Shown: positions 18,081 through 26,903 of the stretch, in pieces
Numbering within the stretch: the first letter of the stretch is position 1
Layout: the number at the start of each line of letters is the position of its first letter
Notes under the pieces: generated by a model
What the model was told of the DNA's origin: nothing
Database searches by the model: none
What the model saw: the letters and a program-made list of their open reading frames with translations, nothing else
Assembly: GCA_024742665.1 (NCBI GenBank)
Contig: JANSYA010000003.1
Coordinates: 372,001 to 436,000, forward strand
Source: a bacterium
GTDB lineage: Bacteria > Spirochaetota > Leptospiria > Leptospirales > Leptonemataceae
Direction of reading: 5' to 3'
Length of the DNA: 64,000 nt
Program-made: the position numbers and the translations under genes

Positions 18081-19883
18081 ATGAATAATATCTTTGATCG
18101 AAGCCAGGGGACACGGCTGCGGCCCCGGCATTGCATCCAGAACCTGGCCGGCACCGGCGCACTTGTATTTTACGCACTTCTATGCGGTCCGTCTTCCGCG
18201 CTGATCGCAAACGACGAAATTCAGACTCCACCGCCCGAACGCGATCCTGAGAGTAAACGCGAAGCCAGCGTCGCCCTGCTCGCCTGGATCGGCGGCGCGC
18301 GCTACAAACCCGCATCGCCGATGCAGCGCGCGAAGATTCGTCGTTCGATCACGAATGACTCCGCGCCTGAATTCGACGGAGCGCTGTGGGACTCCCGCGA
18401 ACCGATCTCACGCACGGATCAGTTCCAGGCGCTGGGATTTCTGTACGACGCGCGCGGCGGAGACAGAATTTTCTACGATATGACTGTCGGTCTGGCGCTG
18501 CAGCAGGGCACGTTTCGTTTTGCCCGCGAAACCGATTCGGCGTCCGGGGCGCGATCGATCGCCGGAGAACACGACGAACGCGGAGCGGATGCGCTCGTCT
18601 TTTTACCCGGGAAGCGGTCGCGCCTGGGCCTGCGATTTTGCGCCGAGCTGTGCGAACTCAGCCTGGGTCGCCACGCTCCGGATGACGCTTTCGCAAACGA
18701 ACTCACCGGCGGACACGGTTCTTTAACCGGCGTGCATCTGAACTTTGTGCACGCCGAGTACGGCGCGGTGCATTTCGCGCCGCTGTATCGACCGGAGCTC
18801 AGCGGTTCTTATTTACAAAGCGGCGACGAAGACGCGCAGGCCTTCCCGACGGGCGCCTCGGAATATTTACGCGATGATTTTCACCTCGTCGCAAAGCAAA
18901 GTCGATCCTACGGCCACCGCCTGGCGTACACGGGTCGCTTCGCGGGATTCTGGCTCGGCCTGGACTACGCCGTGCACCGCCAGAACGATACGGCAAACCC
19001 CGCGGCGGCGGCTCCGGCATTCGCGGACTCCGCTCAGAGCTTTCGTCGTTCGGTGGACCACATTCAGTATAGCGGCGTCGGGCTCGGTTATCGCGGAGAA
19101 CTCCTGGCCATCTCGACTCATATTCAGCGGGCCGTCGGATCGTACCGCACTCTGGTGGCCAGCCCCGCACTATCTTCAATGCCTTCAATGCCCTCGATGG
19201 TTTCAACGGTTTCGGCGCCCGCAGCGCCAACAACGCCCGGCGAAGAACCGGCCGTCGTAGAACGTCAGGGGCGAATCGCGGGCAGCGCCTTGCGCAGTCG
19301 CGCCGCAATCCGCCACGCGAACTGGGTTTTCGAACTGAACTTCTTTTTACCGGAACCGGCCGGGCGACGCGAAGCCGGCGCGGCCGCCGGATCTACCGAT
19401 AGCGGCTACGTTGGATTCGGCGACACCCCGCTGGCATCTCCGATCCTGCGGGGCGTCCTGAACTTTCGCCCGACTCCCGAACTCTGCCATAACCGGGGGC
19501 TGTGCGAAGGCCTGGCCGTGAGAAATTTCGCTGCGGACCGCGCCGCGGCACCGGGCGATGCACTGGAGATCAGCTTTCGCGATCATGCGGCCGTGCTCCG
19601 CGCGCGCTTCGCATATAGATTCGAGCGCTTTCGTCCCGAGCTGATCCTGACAATTTTCGCTCCCCTGGCGCCCCGCGGCGCGGGCGGGCGCACCCCTTTT
19701 GAACGCCTCAAGAAAGATCGGCGTTCCTTTGAATATCGTGAAATCGAAATCGGCGGGCTCTGGGAATTTCCCGGCGCCGGGCAAATACAGCTGCGATATT
19801 CCCGGCTGTATCGCCGACACCCGGCGACATCCTCGCTGCTGGCCGGCGAGCACTTACGATTCCTGATTCTCTATCGCTTCTGA
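18081..19883 (+). CDS. Probable outer-membrane beta-barrel protein
   Basis: 600-residue protein from ATG 18081; a TTG at 18051 is in frame. A hydrophobic segment near residues 25-45 (GTGALVFYALLCGPSSALIA) looks like a signal peptide. The body shows alternating polar/hydrophobic strands with aromatic ends (GLRFCAELCELSLG, ARFAYRFERFRPELILTIF) and the last residues are LRFLILYRF, the terminal Phe typical of outer-membrane barrels. A Met/Pro/Ser-rich loop (residues about 365-385) is probably surface-exposed. No named family is recognised. It lies 77 bp after the lamin-tail protein and 55 bp before the PLD-like lipoprotein, so it may be the outer-membrane component of that set. Confidence 0.65.
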   Translation: MNNIFDRSQGTRLRPRHCIQNLAGTGALVFYALLCGPSSALIANDEIQTPPPERDPESKREASVALLAWIGGARYKPASPMQRAKIRRSITNDSAPEFDGALWDSREPISRTDQFQALGFLYDARGGDRIFYDMTVGLALQQGTFRFARETDSASGARSIAGEHDERGADALVFLPGKRSRLGLRFCAELCELSLGRHAPDDAFANELTGGHGSLTGVHLNFVHAEYGAVHFAPLYRPELSGSYLQSGDEDAQAFPTGASEYLRDDFHLVAKQSRSYGHRLAYTGRFAGFWLGLDYAVHRQNDTANPAAAAPAFADSAQSFRRSVDHIQYSGVGLGYRGELLAISTHIQRAVGSYRTLVASPALSSMPSMPSMVSTVSAPAAPTTPGEEPAVVERQGRIAGSALRSRAAIRHANWVFELNFFLPEPAGRREAGAAAGSTDSGYVGFGDTPLASPILRGVLNFRPTPELCHNRGLCEGLAVRNFAADRAAAPGDALEISFRDHAAVLRARFAYRFERFRPELILTIFAPLAPRGAGGRTPFERLKKDRRSFEYREIEIGGLWEFPGAGQIQLRYSRLYRRHPATSSLLAGEHLRFLILYRF

Positions 19884-19938
19884 GACGGCTCAGCCGCAAC
19901 GAATCACCCGCGATCCATTTCGACCCGGAGACGATCCC

Positions 19939-21855
19939 ATGCAAATCCATCAGCGCGCATCAACCCACAATCCAATCAAGAAAACGAGGACGATTCGAAC
20001 ACCCCTCATTTGCCTGCGGGATGGACTTCCGCTTTTTATTAACACGTTATTCATAATAGTCTTTTCATCGACCTGCACGAATTCGAATGAACCATCGCCT
20101 TTCGCTGCGCTGCAGTTCGCAAATCCGGACGCGAATCCGATTCAGACTTATTTCAGCGATCCCCGTCCGGAAGCGACGCCTGGCGATCGCGTCGCGGCCC
20201 GCGACCGAATGATCGCATTGATCCGGGCGTCGAGACGCGAAATTCGCATGTGGGCCTACGGATTCGACGAACCGGAGGTCATAGACGCCCTGGTCGCCGC
20301 GGGGCAGCGCGGAGTCAGCGTTTCCGTTACCGGCTCCCCCGACCGAAACTACGAACTCCTGGAGCAGGCCTTCCGACGACAGGGCGTTTTCCTGAGACTG
20401 GCCATCCGCCGCCGAAGCGGACTCCAGCATATCAAGCTGGCAGTATTCGATCAGGCAATCGCTTTCACCGGCACCGGCAATTTCACCAGGAGCGGATTCT
20501 TTTATAATCACAACGCCTTCCTGGAAATTCGCATCACGGGGGCGCATCGCGACTCCTTCGCGGCTCTGCTCGCACGCCTCGAAAGCGATGAAAATGCGGC
20601 GAAGAATCGCTTTTTGGAGCCAGGGACTCCGATCGCGGAACGCACGCCGGTCTTTCGCATCGCGCCGGGCGTGCGAGCAATACTGTCCCCCGGGGACGGG
20701 CGCTTGATCCAGTCCCGACTGGTCCAGGCGATTCGCGATGCAAATCACAAACTGCGCTTTTTAATCTTCAGCTTCACGGATCCCGTCATCGCGGCGGCCC
20801 TCGGGGAACGGGCGCGAGACGGCATCCCGCTCCAGGGCATCGTCGACGATCCGGGCAACCGCGGAGAGCTCGATCTACAGAGCGCGACCGGTCGATTGAA
20901 TCAGAACCTGGGATTCGCGCCGGCTGAAATTTATCTGGAAGGCAACCGGCGCGTCTTCGCCGAGGGTCCCGTCTTTCACGGAGGTCACCTGCATCATAAG
21001 ACGCTGCTCGTCGACGACGCGACGATTCTGACCGGCAGCTACAACTGGTCGCTTTCGGCCCGGGATCGCAATCTGGAGATCTTGCTCATAATCGATGATC
21101 TGGCAGTCGCCGCCGACTTTCGCCGGGAATTCGAACGCGTGCTTCGCGACGCGGTGCTCCAGGGCCGGCCGCCCTTCGCGCCGGGCCCCGAAGCGGCGAG
21201 CCTGGCGAAATTCGACGCAGCAGAGCGAAGCGTCTGTCTTCCGGGCGGAGCGCTCCGACACGATCTGACAGTCTTTTCCGGGGTCGGTCCGTACTTTCGC
21301 GCCTACCACTTCGCCGCTTCGTCTCTGGCACGCGCAAAAAACACCGCAGACGGACAGGCCTGTCTGAACTTCGAAGACATCAGCCCAACGTCCACTGGAA
21401 TCAACACCGGCAGCCGGTATCTTCTGCCGCCGGTATCTTCCGCCGAAGCGATGCGACCCTGCGCGTCGGCCGGAGAGTGCGTCCCGATAGATGTGTATCG
21501 CGTCGACCTGGACGAAGGCTGGCTGTGGATCCGGCACGATTCCAGACACGCGGGGCCGACGGCGGGCTTCTCAGAAATGCGGGTCTGGAATCGCAGTGGA
21601 TTTCAGCCGGAAAATTCGCTGCAGCCCGGCATTGCCCTTCGTCAAACGGAGACGCCGGGCTTCTATCGTTTTACGCCGCCGACTGACCCCGGCAGCGACG
21701 CGCTCTTATTCTTAAGCGCGCCGAACGCGCCGAACGCGCCGACGGCCGTCGCCTGCGCGCGCTACGGTTCGCGCTTCGAACCGGCACTGCGAGAATTTCT
21801 GGCGGCCTTCGCCTGGGAACAGGGCGCGGCTCCGGCCTGCGCCCGCGGCGAATAA
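19939..21855 (+). CDS. Phospholipase D-like lipoprotein
   Basis: 638 residues, with a good ribosome site (GGAGA, 7 bases before the ATG). A hydrophobic stretch ends in FSSTC, a loose lipobox (Cys near 52). Two HKD catalytic motifs of the PLD superfamily are present: HIKLAVFDQAIAFTGTGNF (near 164) and HHKTLLVDDATILTGSYNWS (near 352), so the active site should be complete. Residues about 425-638 are an unrecognised Cys-containing domain, possibly a second lamin-tail-like or binding module. Enzymes of this superfamily cleave phosphodiester bonds in phospholipids or nucleic acid; which one applies here is open. Last gene of the rightward set 14233-21855. Confidence 0.85.
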   Translation: MQIHQRASTHNPIKKTRTIRTPLICLRDGLPLFINTLFIIVFSSTCTNSNEPSPFAALQFANPDANPIQTYFSDPRPEATPGDRVAARDRMIALIRASRREIRMWAYGFDEPEVIDALVAAGQRGVSVSVTGSPDRNYELLEQAFRRQGVFLRLAIRRRSGLQHIKLAVFDQAIAFTGTGNFTRSGFFYNHNAFLEIRITGAHRDSFAALLARLESDENAAKNRFLEPGTPIAERTPVFRIAPGVRAILSPGDGRLIQSRLVQAIRDANHKLRFLIFSFTDPVIAAALGERARDGIPLQGIVDDPGNRGELDLQSATGRLNQNLGFAPAEIYLEGNRRVFAEGPVFHGGHLHHKTLLVDDATILTGSYNWSLSARDRNLEILLIIDDLAVAADFRREFERVLRDAVLQGRPPFAPGPEAASLAKFDAAERSVCLPGGALRHDLTVFSGVGPYFRAYHFAASSLARAKNTADGQACLNFEDISPTSTGINTGSRYLLPPVSSAEAMRPCASAGECVPIDVYRVDLDEGWLWIRHDSRHAGPTAGFSEMRVWNRSGFQPENSLQPGIALRQTETPGFYRFTPPTDPGSDALLFLSAPNAPNAPTAVACARYGSRFEPALREFLAAFAWEQGAAPACARGE

Positions 21856-21885
21856 AAAAACAGCCGCGCTATCCAGGCCGAAGGC

Positions 21886-22842
21886 TCAGCAATCCGCGAA
21901 GCCGCAGTCGTCGTCTTCGCGTTCGACTTCGATTGTCGCGTGGCTGATGCCGGCGTTTTGCTTCAATAAAGCGCGCACGCGACATTTCGTCTCGTGAACA
22001 TCCTGCAGCGTTGAAGCCTGCCGCACGACGATGTGCGTCGTTAAAACATTATAGGCGCCGTCCAGGGACCACATATGCGTATCGTGGACGGACACAACGC
22101 CGGCGTCTTTTTGAATTTCGGTTTCGATCCCCTCTACTGATAGCGATCCGGGCACGCTTTGCAAAAAGACTTTCACCGTATCCCAGAGGATCCGGCTGAC
22201 GTTAAATAAAATAAACAGATTAATCCCGATCGATAAAATCGGATCCAGGATCGGCAGATCCCAGAACAACATCACAATCGACGCGATTAAAACGGCGACC
22301 CAGCCCAGCACGTCTTCCAGCAAGTGCCAGCGCACCATCTTTTCGTTCAGGCTTTCGCCGCCGTGCAATTTCCAGGCCGCCAGTCCGTTAAACAAAATCC
22401 CGGCCACGGCAAAACCCAGCATACCCGGCACGTAGACCGGCTCCGGATTCAGCAAACGCGGAATCGCCTCCGAAAAGATATAGATCGAACCGACAACCAA
22501 TACCAGGCTGTTGATCAAAGCCGCCAGCAGCGAAAAGCGTCGATAGCCATACGAAAACGTTTCGTCGCGCCCGCGCTGCGAAAGCCGGTGCATGACCAGG
22601 GCCAGAGCCAGCGAAAGACTATCGCCAAGATCGTGCAGCGCGTCCGCGAGAATCGCGACCGAATTCGTCCAGAGTCCGCCGATGATTTCTGCGATCGTAA
22701 ATAAAAAATTCAGAGCGAAGGCGATGCTCAGATTACGCACGCTTTGATCGCCGCCGTGGTGGTGATGGCCGTGATGATGGTGCCCGTGACTATGAGCGTG
22801 GCCGTGATTGTGGCCGTGACTGTTTTCGTGCGACTCGCTCAT
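21886..22842 (-). CDS. Cation diffusion facilitator, probable zinc exporter
   Basis: 318-residue CDF transporter of the ZitB/CzcD type. The N-terminus is a metal-binding His-rich tail (about 15 His in residues 4-31). Six transmembrane helices follow; the transport site residues are in ADALHDLGDSLSLALAL (helix 2) and HLLEDVLGWVAVL (helix 5). The C-terminal cytoplasmic domain (about 220-318) includes VVSVHDTHMWSLDGAYNVLT. It exports Zn2+ or a similar divalent ion by proton antiport. Its ATG overlaps the stop of a short upstream frame (ATGA at 22839-22842), so translation may be coupled to it. Confidence 0.94.
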   Translation of the reverse strand: MSESHENSHGHNHGHAHSHGHHHHGHHHHGGDQSVRNLSIAFALNFLFTIAEIIGGLWTNSVAILADALHDLGDSLSLALALVMHRLSQRGRDETFSYGYRRFSLLAALINSLVLVVGSIYIFSEAIPRLLNPEPVYVPGMLGFAVAGILFNGLAAWKLHGGESLNEKMVRWHLLEDVLGWVAVLIASIVMLFWDLPILDPILSIGINLFILFNVSRILWDTVKVFLQSVPGSLSVEGIETEIQKDAGVVSVHDTHMWSLDGAYNVLTTHIVVRQASTLQDVHETKCRVRALLKQNAGISHATIEVEREDDDCGFADC

Positions 22843-23090
22843 AACCGCTCCGCTCCATCGCGGGCTGCGGCGCCGCCGAATTCAGCATCCGCCGGCTGTG
22901 GAGCCAACTCTTCGTAGCGGGCGAAGGCAGCGGGCAGCTCCGCCGCCGGACGGCCGGCAGCGATGAAAGGCGTCGAATCTTTCAAATGTCTTGAATCCAT
23001 AAGGGGCTCCACCGGCGTCGGCAAATCGCAGAGTTTTAGATGCGGAACCCGCCGGGCCAGATCCGGATACCGTTCCAGCAGAGGTCGCAC
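22839..23090 (-). pseudogene. N-terminal remnant of an ACC deaminase / D-cysteine desulfhydrase-like PLP enzyme
   Basis: Short frame of 83 codons from a GTG at 23090 (an ATG at 23204 is also in frame). The first 30 residues, RPLLERYPDLARRVP followed by LPTPVEPL, match the start of PLP-dependent 1-aminocyclopropane-1-carboxylate deaminase/D-cysteine desulfhydrase-like enzymes. The catalytic lysine region that should follow is absent and the rest is unrecognised. It ends by overlapping the ATG of the CDF gene. It is either a decayed gene or a leader frame kept for coupling. The remaining bases up to 23225 hold the promoter region of the next gene and nothing else recognisable. Confidence 0.45.
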
Positions 23091-23225
23091 GCCTGCAACG
23101 ATTCCTGGAAGCCCCACAGGGCGGCCACTCCGATTTGTTTTGCGCTGGATGAACGCAAATCCCGGCCGATACTGAAAGAGAGCCGGTACTGCCGGGCCCG
23201 CCATTCGCGGATACTGTCTGATAAT

Positions 23226-24377
23226 ATGAAGAAACATCGCACCGAATCTGCTCAAACCAATCCGGGAAGAAAGATCGGCCTGGTCCTGGCGGGGCTTGCG
23301 CTGCCGGGAATTCTGATGATCATGGCGGCGCTGCTGGTGCCCGCCCCCGAAATGCAGGCGCACTCGCTGCACGGCAGTCGAAACACAACGCCGCCGGAAG
23401 ATTTTATCCTGACCCTCTACGCCATCGGCGCGTGGAACGGGAACTTTGACGTGGACGCTCAGGGTCGCGGCGGGCTGGCGGCCCTCCACACGATGGTCGA
23501 ACGCAAACGCCGCGAAGCGGCGGCCGGCAATCGCGGAGGCGTTCTGCTGGTTCAGTCGGGAAATTTTACCGGGTCTGCGGGCCCGGGTGCTTTGCAAAAA
23601 AAGATCGAGCACGCGAGCCTGAACCTGCCGCACTATCTGCGGCTGGACGCCCTCGGCCCGGCCGCCGCCGAGACCCTGGCCTACGCCGGCTTGAAGGCGA
23701 GTCGGCAAGCGGGTTTTATGAACACGCCCGCGGTCAGCTTCAATCTGCGAGCGTCGGCCGGCGGCGCGTCGGCGAACAGCGCCGGCAGAGTGGAGCCCTT
23801 TCGCCTGGTCCGGCGCGACAATTATACGGCCATGATTACTTCGGTGACCAGCGGTGCGGAACCCAACTTCAGCGTCGAACCGATCGAATTACTCGCCCGG
23901 GAATTTCGCCGACAGAGCGGCGTGGATCTGTACGTGCTGATGCTTGATCGCAAGGCGAACGAGGCGGCCGCACCCGTCATCGATTCGCATAACCTGCACG
24001 ACGCCCCGGCTCCGAAAACACAGGCGGCCTATCTGAACGCGATCGAACTGCTGGAGCGCCGCGAATTCTGGGAAAGCTTTTTTCCGATCGCGCCCGGCGC
24101 AACGCCCGATCCGTACGCCCTGCCCGATCACCCCTTCGCGCTGCAGTGGTTGATCGTGGAAAGCTCGGCGAAACGAAATCATTTTCGCCGGCTGCACGAA
24201 GGGCCCTATCTGTGCAGTATTGCTGATAACGCCGTATGCGAAATCACCGTGGAATTTCGCCGGCGTCGGGTGCGGGGCGTGCGCGCTCGCTTCATCGATC
24301 TGAACGGCCCGCAGAGCCCCGGTGGATGGATCACTCCCGATCCGATCTTACTCGAAACTCTAAAAAAACCGAAATGA
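23226..24377 (+). CDS. Degenerate 5'-nucleotidase-like exported protein
   Basis: 383-residue protein from ATG 23226. A basic N-terminus and one hydrophobic helix (residues about 16-40) act as signal or anchor. The following part has the layout of the UshA-type 5'-nucleotidase metallophosphatase domain: a strand (ILTLYAIGAWNGNF), GGLAALHTMVERKR and VLLVQSGNFTGS. However the metal-binding Asp and His of the normal TNDxHG and DxGDxxQG motifs are replaced (AIGAWNG, QSGNFTG). It therefore probably cannot bind the di-metal centre and may be a binding protein. The next gene (CheB) starts 35 bp downstream on the same strand. Confidence 0.6.
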   Translation: MKKHRTESAQTNPGRKIGLVLAGLALPGILMIMAALLVPAPEMQAHSLHGSRNTTPPEDFILTLYAIGAWNGNFDVDAQGRGGLAALHTMVERKRREAAAGNRGGVLLVQSGNFTGSAGPGALQKKIEHASLNLPHYLRLDALGPAAAETLAYAGLKASRQAGFMNTPAVSFNLRASAGGASANSAGRVEPFRLVRRDNYTAMITSVTSGAEPNFSVEPIELLAREFRRQSGVDLYVLMLDRKANEAAAPVIDSHNLHDAPAPKTQAAYLNAIELLERREFWESFFPIAPGATPDPYALPDHPFALQWLIVESSAKRNHFRRLHEGPYLCSIADNAVCEITVEFRRRRVRGVRARFIDLNGPQSPGGWITPDPILLETLKKPK

Positions 24378-24412
24378 CTTTTCCGAGCCCGAGTCGATCC
24401 TCGTAAATCGGG

Positions 24413-25540
24413 ATGGCTGAGGCGTTCGAACCAATACCAATTTTCGTAAGCGGAGATTCGGCTTTCGCGAAACAGCTGCGGGCCGGCGCCCGGAGCAATC
24501 CGCGTTTCGAACTGGTCGGACTGGAATCCGTGGGCGCCGTACGTCCGCAGGCCGGCGGCGATCGGAAACCGCGCATCGCCCTGATCGAATTCGACATCGC
24601 AAATGACGCCGCCATGGGCGAGCTGCCGCGCGACTTTCCCGAAGCCGGCCTGATTCTATTTGGCAGCCTGCGAGACCCCGTTCAAATTTCGCGGGCCCTC
24701 GCCTGGGGCGGCACGCATGCGCTGGAATATATGCCGATACCGCCTGCGATGGAAACGACCCTGGAAGTGGACGATTATATCAACGGCTATATGTTGCCGC
24801 GCGCCCGCCGTCTCGCCAGGGCGCTGCCCGAAAGGCCGCCGAAGCTACCGGTCAAAGCCCCTGGAGCCTCCGATCCGGAATGGCCCCGGGCGGCGAACCG
24901 GGATCGCTCGCAGCTGTCCGGCCGCTTCGATCTCTGCGCGATTGGCGTTTCCGCAGGCGGTCCGCGCGCTCTGGAGCGACTGCTCGGCAGCCTCCCTCCG
25001 CGATTGAACGGCGCCATCGTCATCGCCCAGCATATGCCGGAAGGCTTCACGGCCCAGCTGGCTCAGAGCCTGAATCTGCATTCGCCGCTGAAGGTCGTCG
25101 AGGCGCAGGACGGCCTGAACGTGGAACGCGGCGCTGTCTATCTCGCGCCCGGCGGTTATCATACGACCGTGCGTCGGCGCGGCGATCGAATGTATTTAAA
25201 CGTGGCGGCCGGGCCGGCCCACAACCACTGCCAGCCTTCGATCGATCTGTTGTTTGAGTCCCTGGCGGAGGTTATCCCCACGCGCACCCTGGCGATCCTG
25301 ATGACCGGCATGGGCTCCGACGGCTGCGAAGGCCTGCGAAAATTGAAGGCGGCGCGGGCCTACGGCCTGGCGCAAAACGAAGCCAGCTGCACAATATTCG
25401 GAATTCCGGCCAGGGCCATTGAAGCGGGATTGGTCGACGAAGTTCTGGCGATCGAAGGCCTGGCGGAACGCATCGCCAGCTGCCTGGGGCTGTACAATCC
25501 CCGCGATCCGGCCGCTGCCCCCGGCGACGCGCCGTCTTGA
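24413..25540 (+). CDS. cheB: CheB-type protein-glutamate methylesterase with atypical receiver
   Basis: 375 residues. The C-terminal methylesterase domain (about 170-360) has its full triad: Ser in GVSAGGPRALE (near 179), His in AQHMPEGFT (near 206) and Asp in TGMGSDGCEG (near 303). It removes methyl groups from (or deamidates) chemoreceptor glutamates. The N-terminal domain (about 8-125) aligns with a receiver, but the acidic pair is missing and the position of the phospho-Asp appears to be Glu (ALIEFD). Activation by CheA is therefore doubtful. No other chemotaxis gene is in the window, so it may serve a separate system. Confidence 0.85.
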   Translation: MAEAFEPIPIFVSGDSAFAKQLRAGARSNPRFELVGLESVGAVRPQAGGDRKPRIALIEFDIANDAAMGELPRDFPEAGLILFGSLRDPVQISRALAWGGTHALEYMPIPPAMETTLEVDDYINGYMLPRARRLARALPERPPKLPVKAPGASDPEWPRAANRDRSQLSGRFDLCAIGVSAGGPRALERLLGSLPPRLNGAIVIAQHMPEGFTAQLAQSLNLHSPLKVVEAQDGLNVERGAVYLAPGGYHTTVRRRGDRMYLNVAAGPAHNHCQPSIDLLFESLAEVIPTRTLAILMTGMGSDGCEGLRKLKAARAYGLAQNEASCTIFGIPARAIEAGLVDEVLAIEGLAERIASCLGLYNPRDPAAAPGDAPS

Positions 25541-25586
25541 AAGTCCGAAAAGTCCTGAAGCGAATTCCAGGTCCTGATCTACGTAT

Positions 25587-26813
25587 CTATAAATCTTCGC
25601 TCTGAATCGTCGTTCCACCGGCGATCAGACGGTCCACCAGCACATCGCCGAAAGCGGTGGCCGGCGTCAAAAATCCAACTCGCTCCGCTCCCCCGGGAAG
25701 AATCGCCAGGTCCCCGGCCAGGGCGAAGGCGGCTTCGCATACGAACTGGACGGTCGCGCGATTGCCAGGATCGCGCTCATCGGCGATCGTCGTCCGGACC
25801 CGGGTTCCGTTTTCGCCGGCGGCCACGACTTCAATCTGATAGAATCCGTTTTCGATGGCGCTGTCGGAGGGGCCGGCTCCCGGAGCGGGACCGAGCATTT
25901 TAAGCACGTTGCGCACGGCGCCGATCGTTCCCAGCGCTTCGAAGGCCTGCATACCCGACGCCATGGCGACCGCCGGCACCGGATTCCACCGCCCGCCCAT
26001 CTTCAGCGATTCGCCGTAGCCGAAAGCCGCGCCATAGGGCGCCGCGAAGGCCGCCGCCAGCGCGGCGCTGCGATGCACGACCCGCGTATTGATCCGCCCC
26101 ATAACGAACGGAGCGACCCAGCTATCGACGTCCGCTTCGTAGCGCGCCGATTCGTTGTCGGCGGGCGGCGCGACACCCCGCGCCGCTTCGGGCAGCAAGA
26201 GCCCCACGTCGCGCATGCGCTCATGGGCTCCGGTTTCAAACATGGTCAGGCCGGAAAAGAAAGTGCCGCCGTTAAAGCCGCCGCCAATCGAATAGTAGCC
26301 GCGCGCGCTGACCGTCCCGGTTTGGTGCTGATCCCGGAGTCTTTTTTGCGCGAGATAGGCTCCCAGATCCGCGGGCACCGAATCGAAACCGCACAGGGGC
26401 ACGAGCTTCGCCGCGGATTTTTCCGCCGCCTTCGCGTAGCGATCGATCATATCTCGAATAAAGGCGGTTTCGCCGGTGATGTCGACGTAGTGCACGCCCT
26501 GCTCCGCGCAGGCCCGCACGAGATGTTCTCCGTACAATGTATACGGACCGGCGGTCGTTAACAGAACGCGTGTGCGCGCGACCATCGCGTCGATCGCCTG
26601 CGCATCAGCGCTGTCCGCCGCGATGACGCCCACCGACTCCGGCAGGCCCAGCTCTTTATGCAGAGCTTCCAGCTTATTTTGATTGCGACCGGCGATGGCG
26701 AAACGCAGACCCGCAGGCGCATGCTGCTGAAAGTACTCCGCCGTCTGGCGGCCGGTAAAACCCGTGGCACCGTACAGGACCACGTCGAATTTTTGATCGT
26801 TGTTGGATTGCAT
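25587..26813 (-). CDS. Saccharopine dehydrogenase-like NAD(P)-binding protein (trans-acting enoyl reductase type)
   Basis: 408 residues. The N-terminal Rossmann domain is clear (FDVVLYGATGFTGRQTAEYF, then IAGRNQNKLEAL), with the family blocks VLLTTAGPYTLYGEHLVRAC, HYVDITGET and LVPLCGFDSVPADLG. Members of this saccharopine-dehydrogenase-like family include the trans-acting enoyl reductases of mycobacterial lipid synthesis; many act on lipids rather than on lysine metabolism. No signal peptide. A leftward SDR gene lies 90 bp upstream and the two could be co-transcribed and act on the same lipid. Exact substrate unknown. Confidence 0.88.
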   Translation of the reverse strand: MQSNNDQKFDVVLYGATGFTGRQTAEYFQQHAPAGLRFAIAGRNQNKLEALHKELGLPESVGVIAADSADAQAIDAMVARTRVLLTTAGPYTLYGEHLVRACAEQGVHYVDITGETAFIRDMIDRYAKAAEKSAAKLVPLCGFDSVPADLGAYLAQKRLRDQHQTGTVSARGYYSIGGGFNGGTFFSGLTMFETGAHERMRDVGLLLPEAARGVAPPADNESARYEADVDSWVAPFVMGRINTRVVHRSAALAAAFAAPYGAAFGYGESLKMGGRWNPVPAVAMASGMQAFEALGTIGAVRNVLKMLGPAPGAGPSDSAIENGFYQIEVVAAGENGTRVRTTIADERDPGNRATVQFVCEAAFALAGDLAILPGGAERVGFLTPATAFGDVLVDRLIAGGTTIQSEDL

Positions 26814-26903
26814 AAAATTTCGCCCGGGCTCGTCGGACTCCGACGACCATTTATTTTAAAGCGCTTGCTAATTCGAGACGCCCGTAAGCCAGGCGGATTT
26901 CGA

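Noticed and set aside
21856-21885. Possible terminator between the converging PLD lipoprotein and CDF genes
   Set aside because: A run of A/T is present but the only stems are about 4 bp; not enough to call.
22839-23708. Full 289-codon minus-strand frame including sequence opposite the 5'-nucleotidase-like gene
   Set aside because: Only the downstream part (from about 23090) resembles a protein family; the upstream part is a shadow of the plus-strand gene, so only the short remnant was kept.
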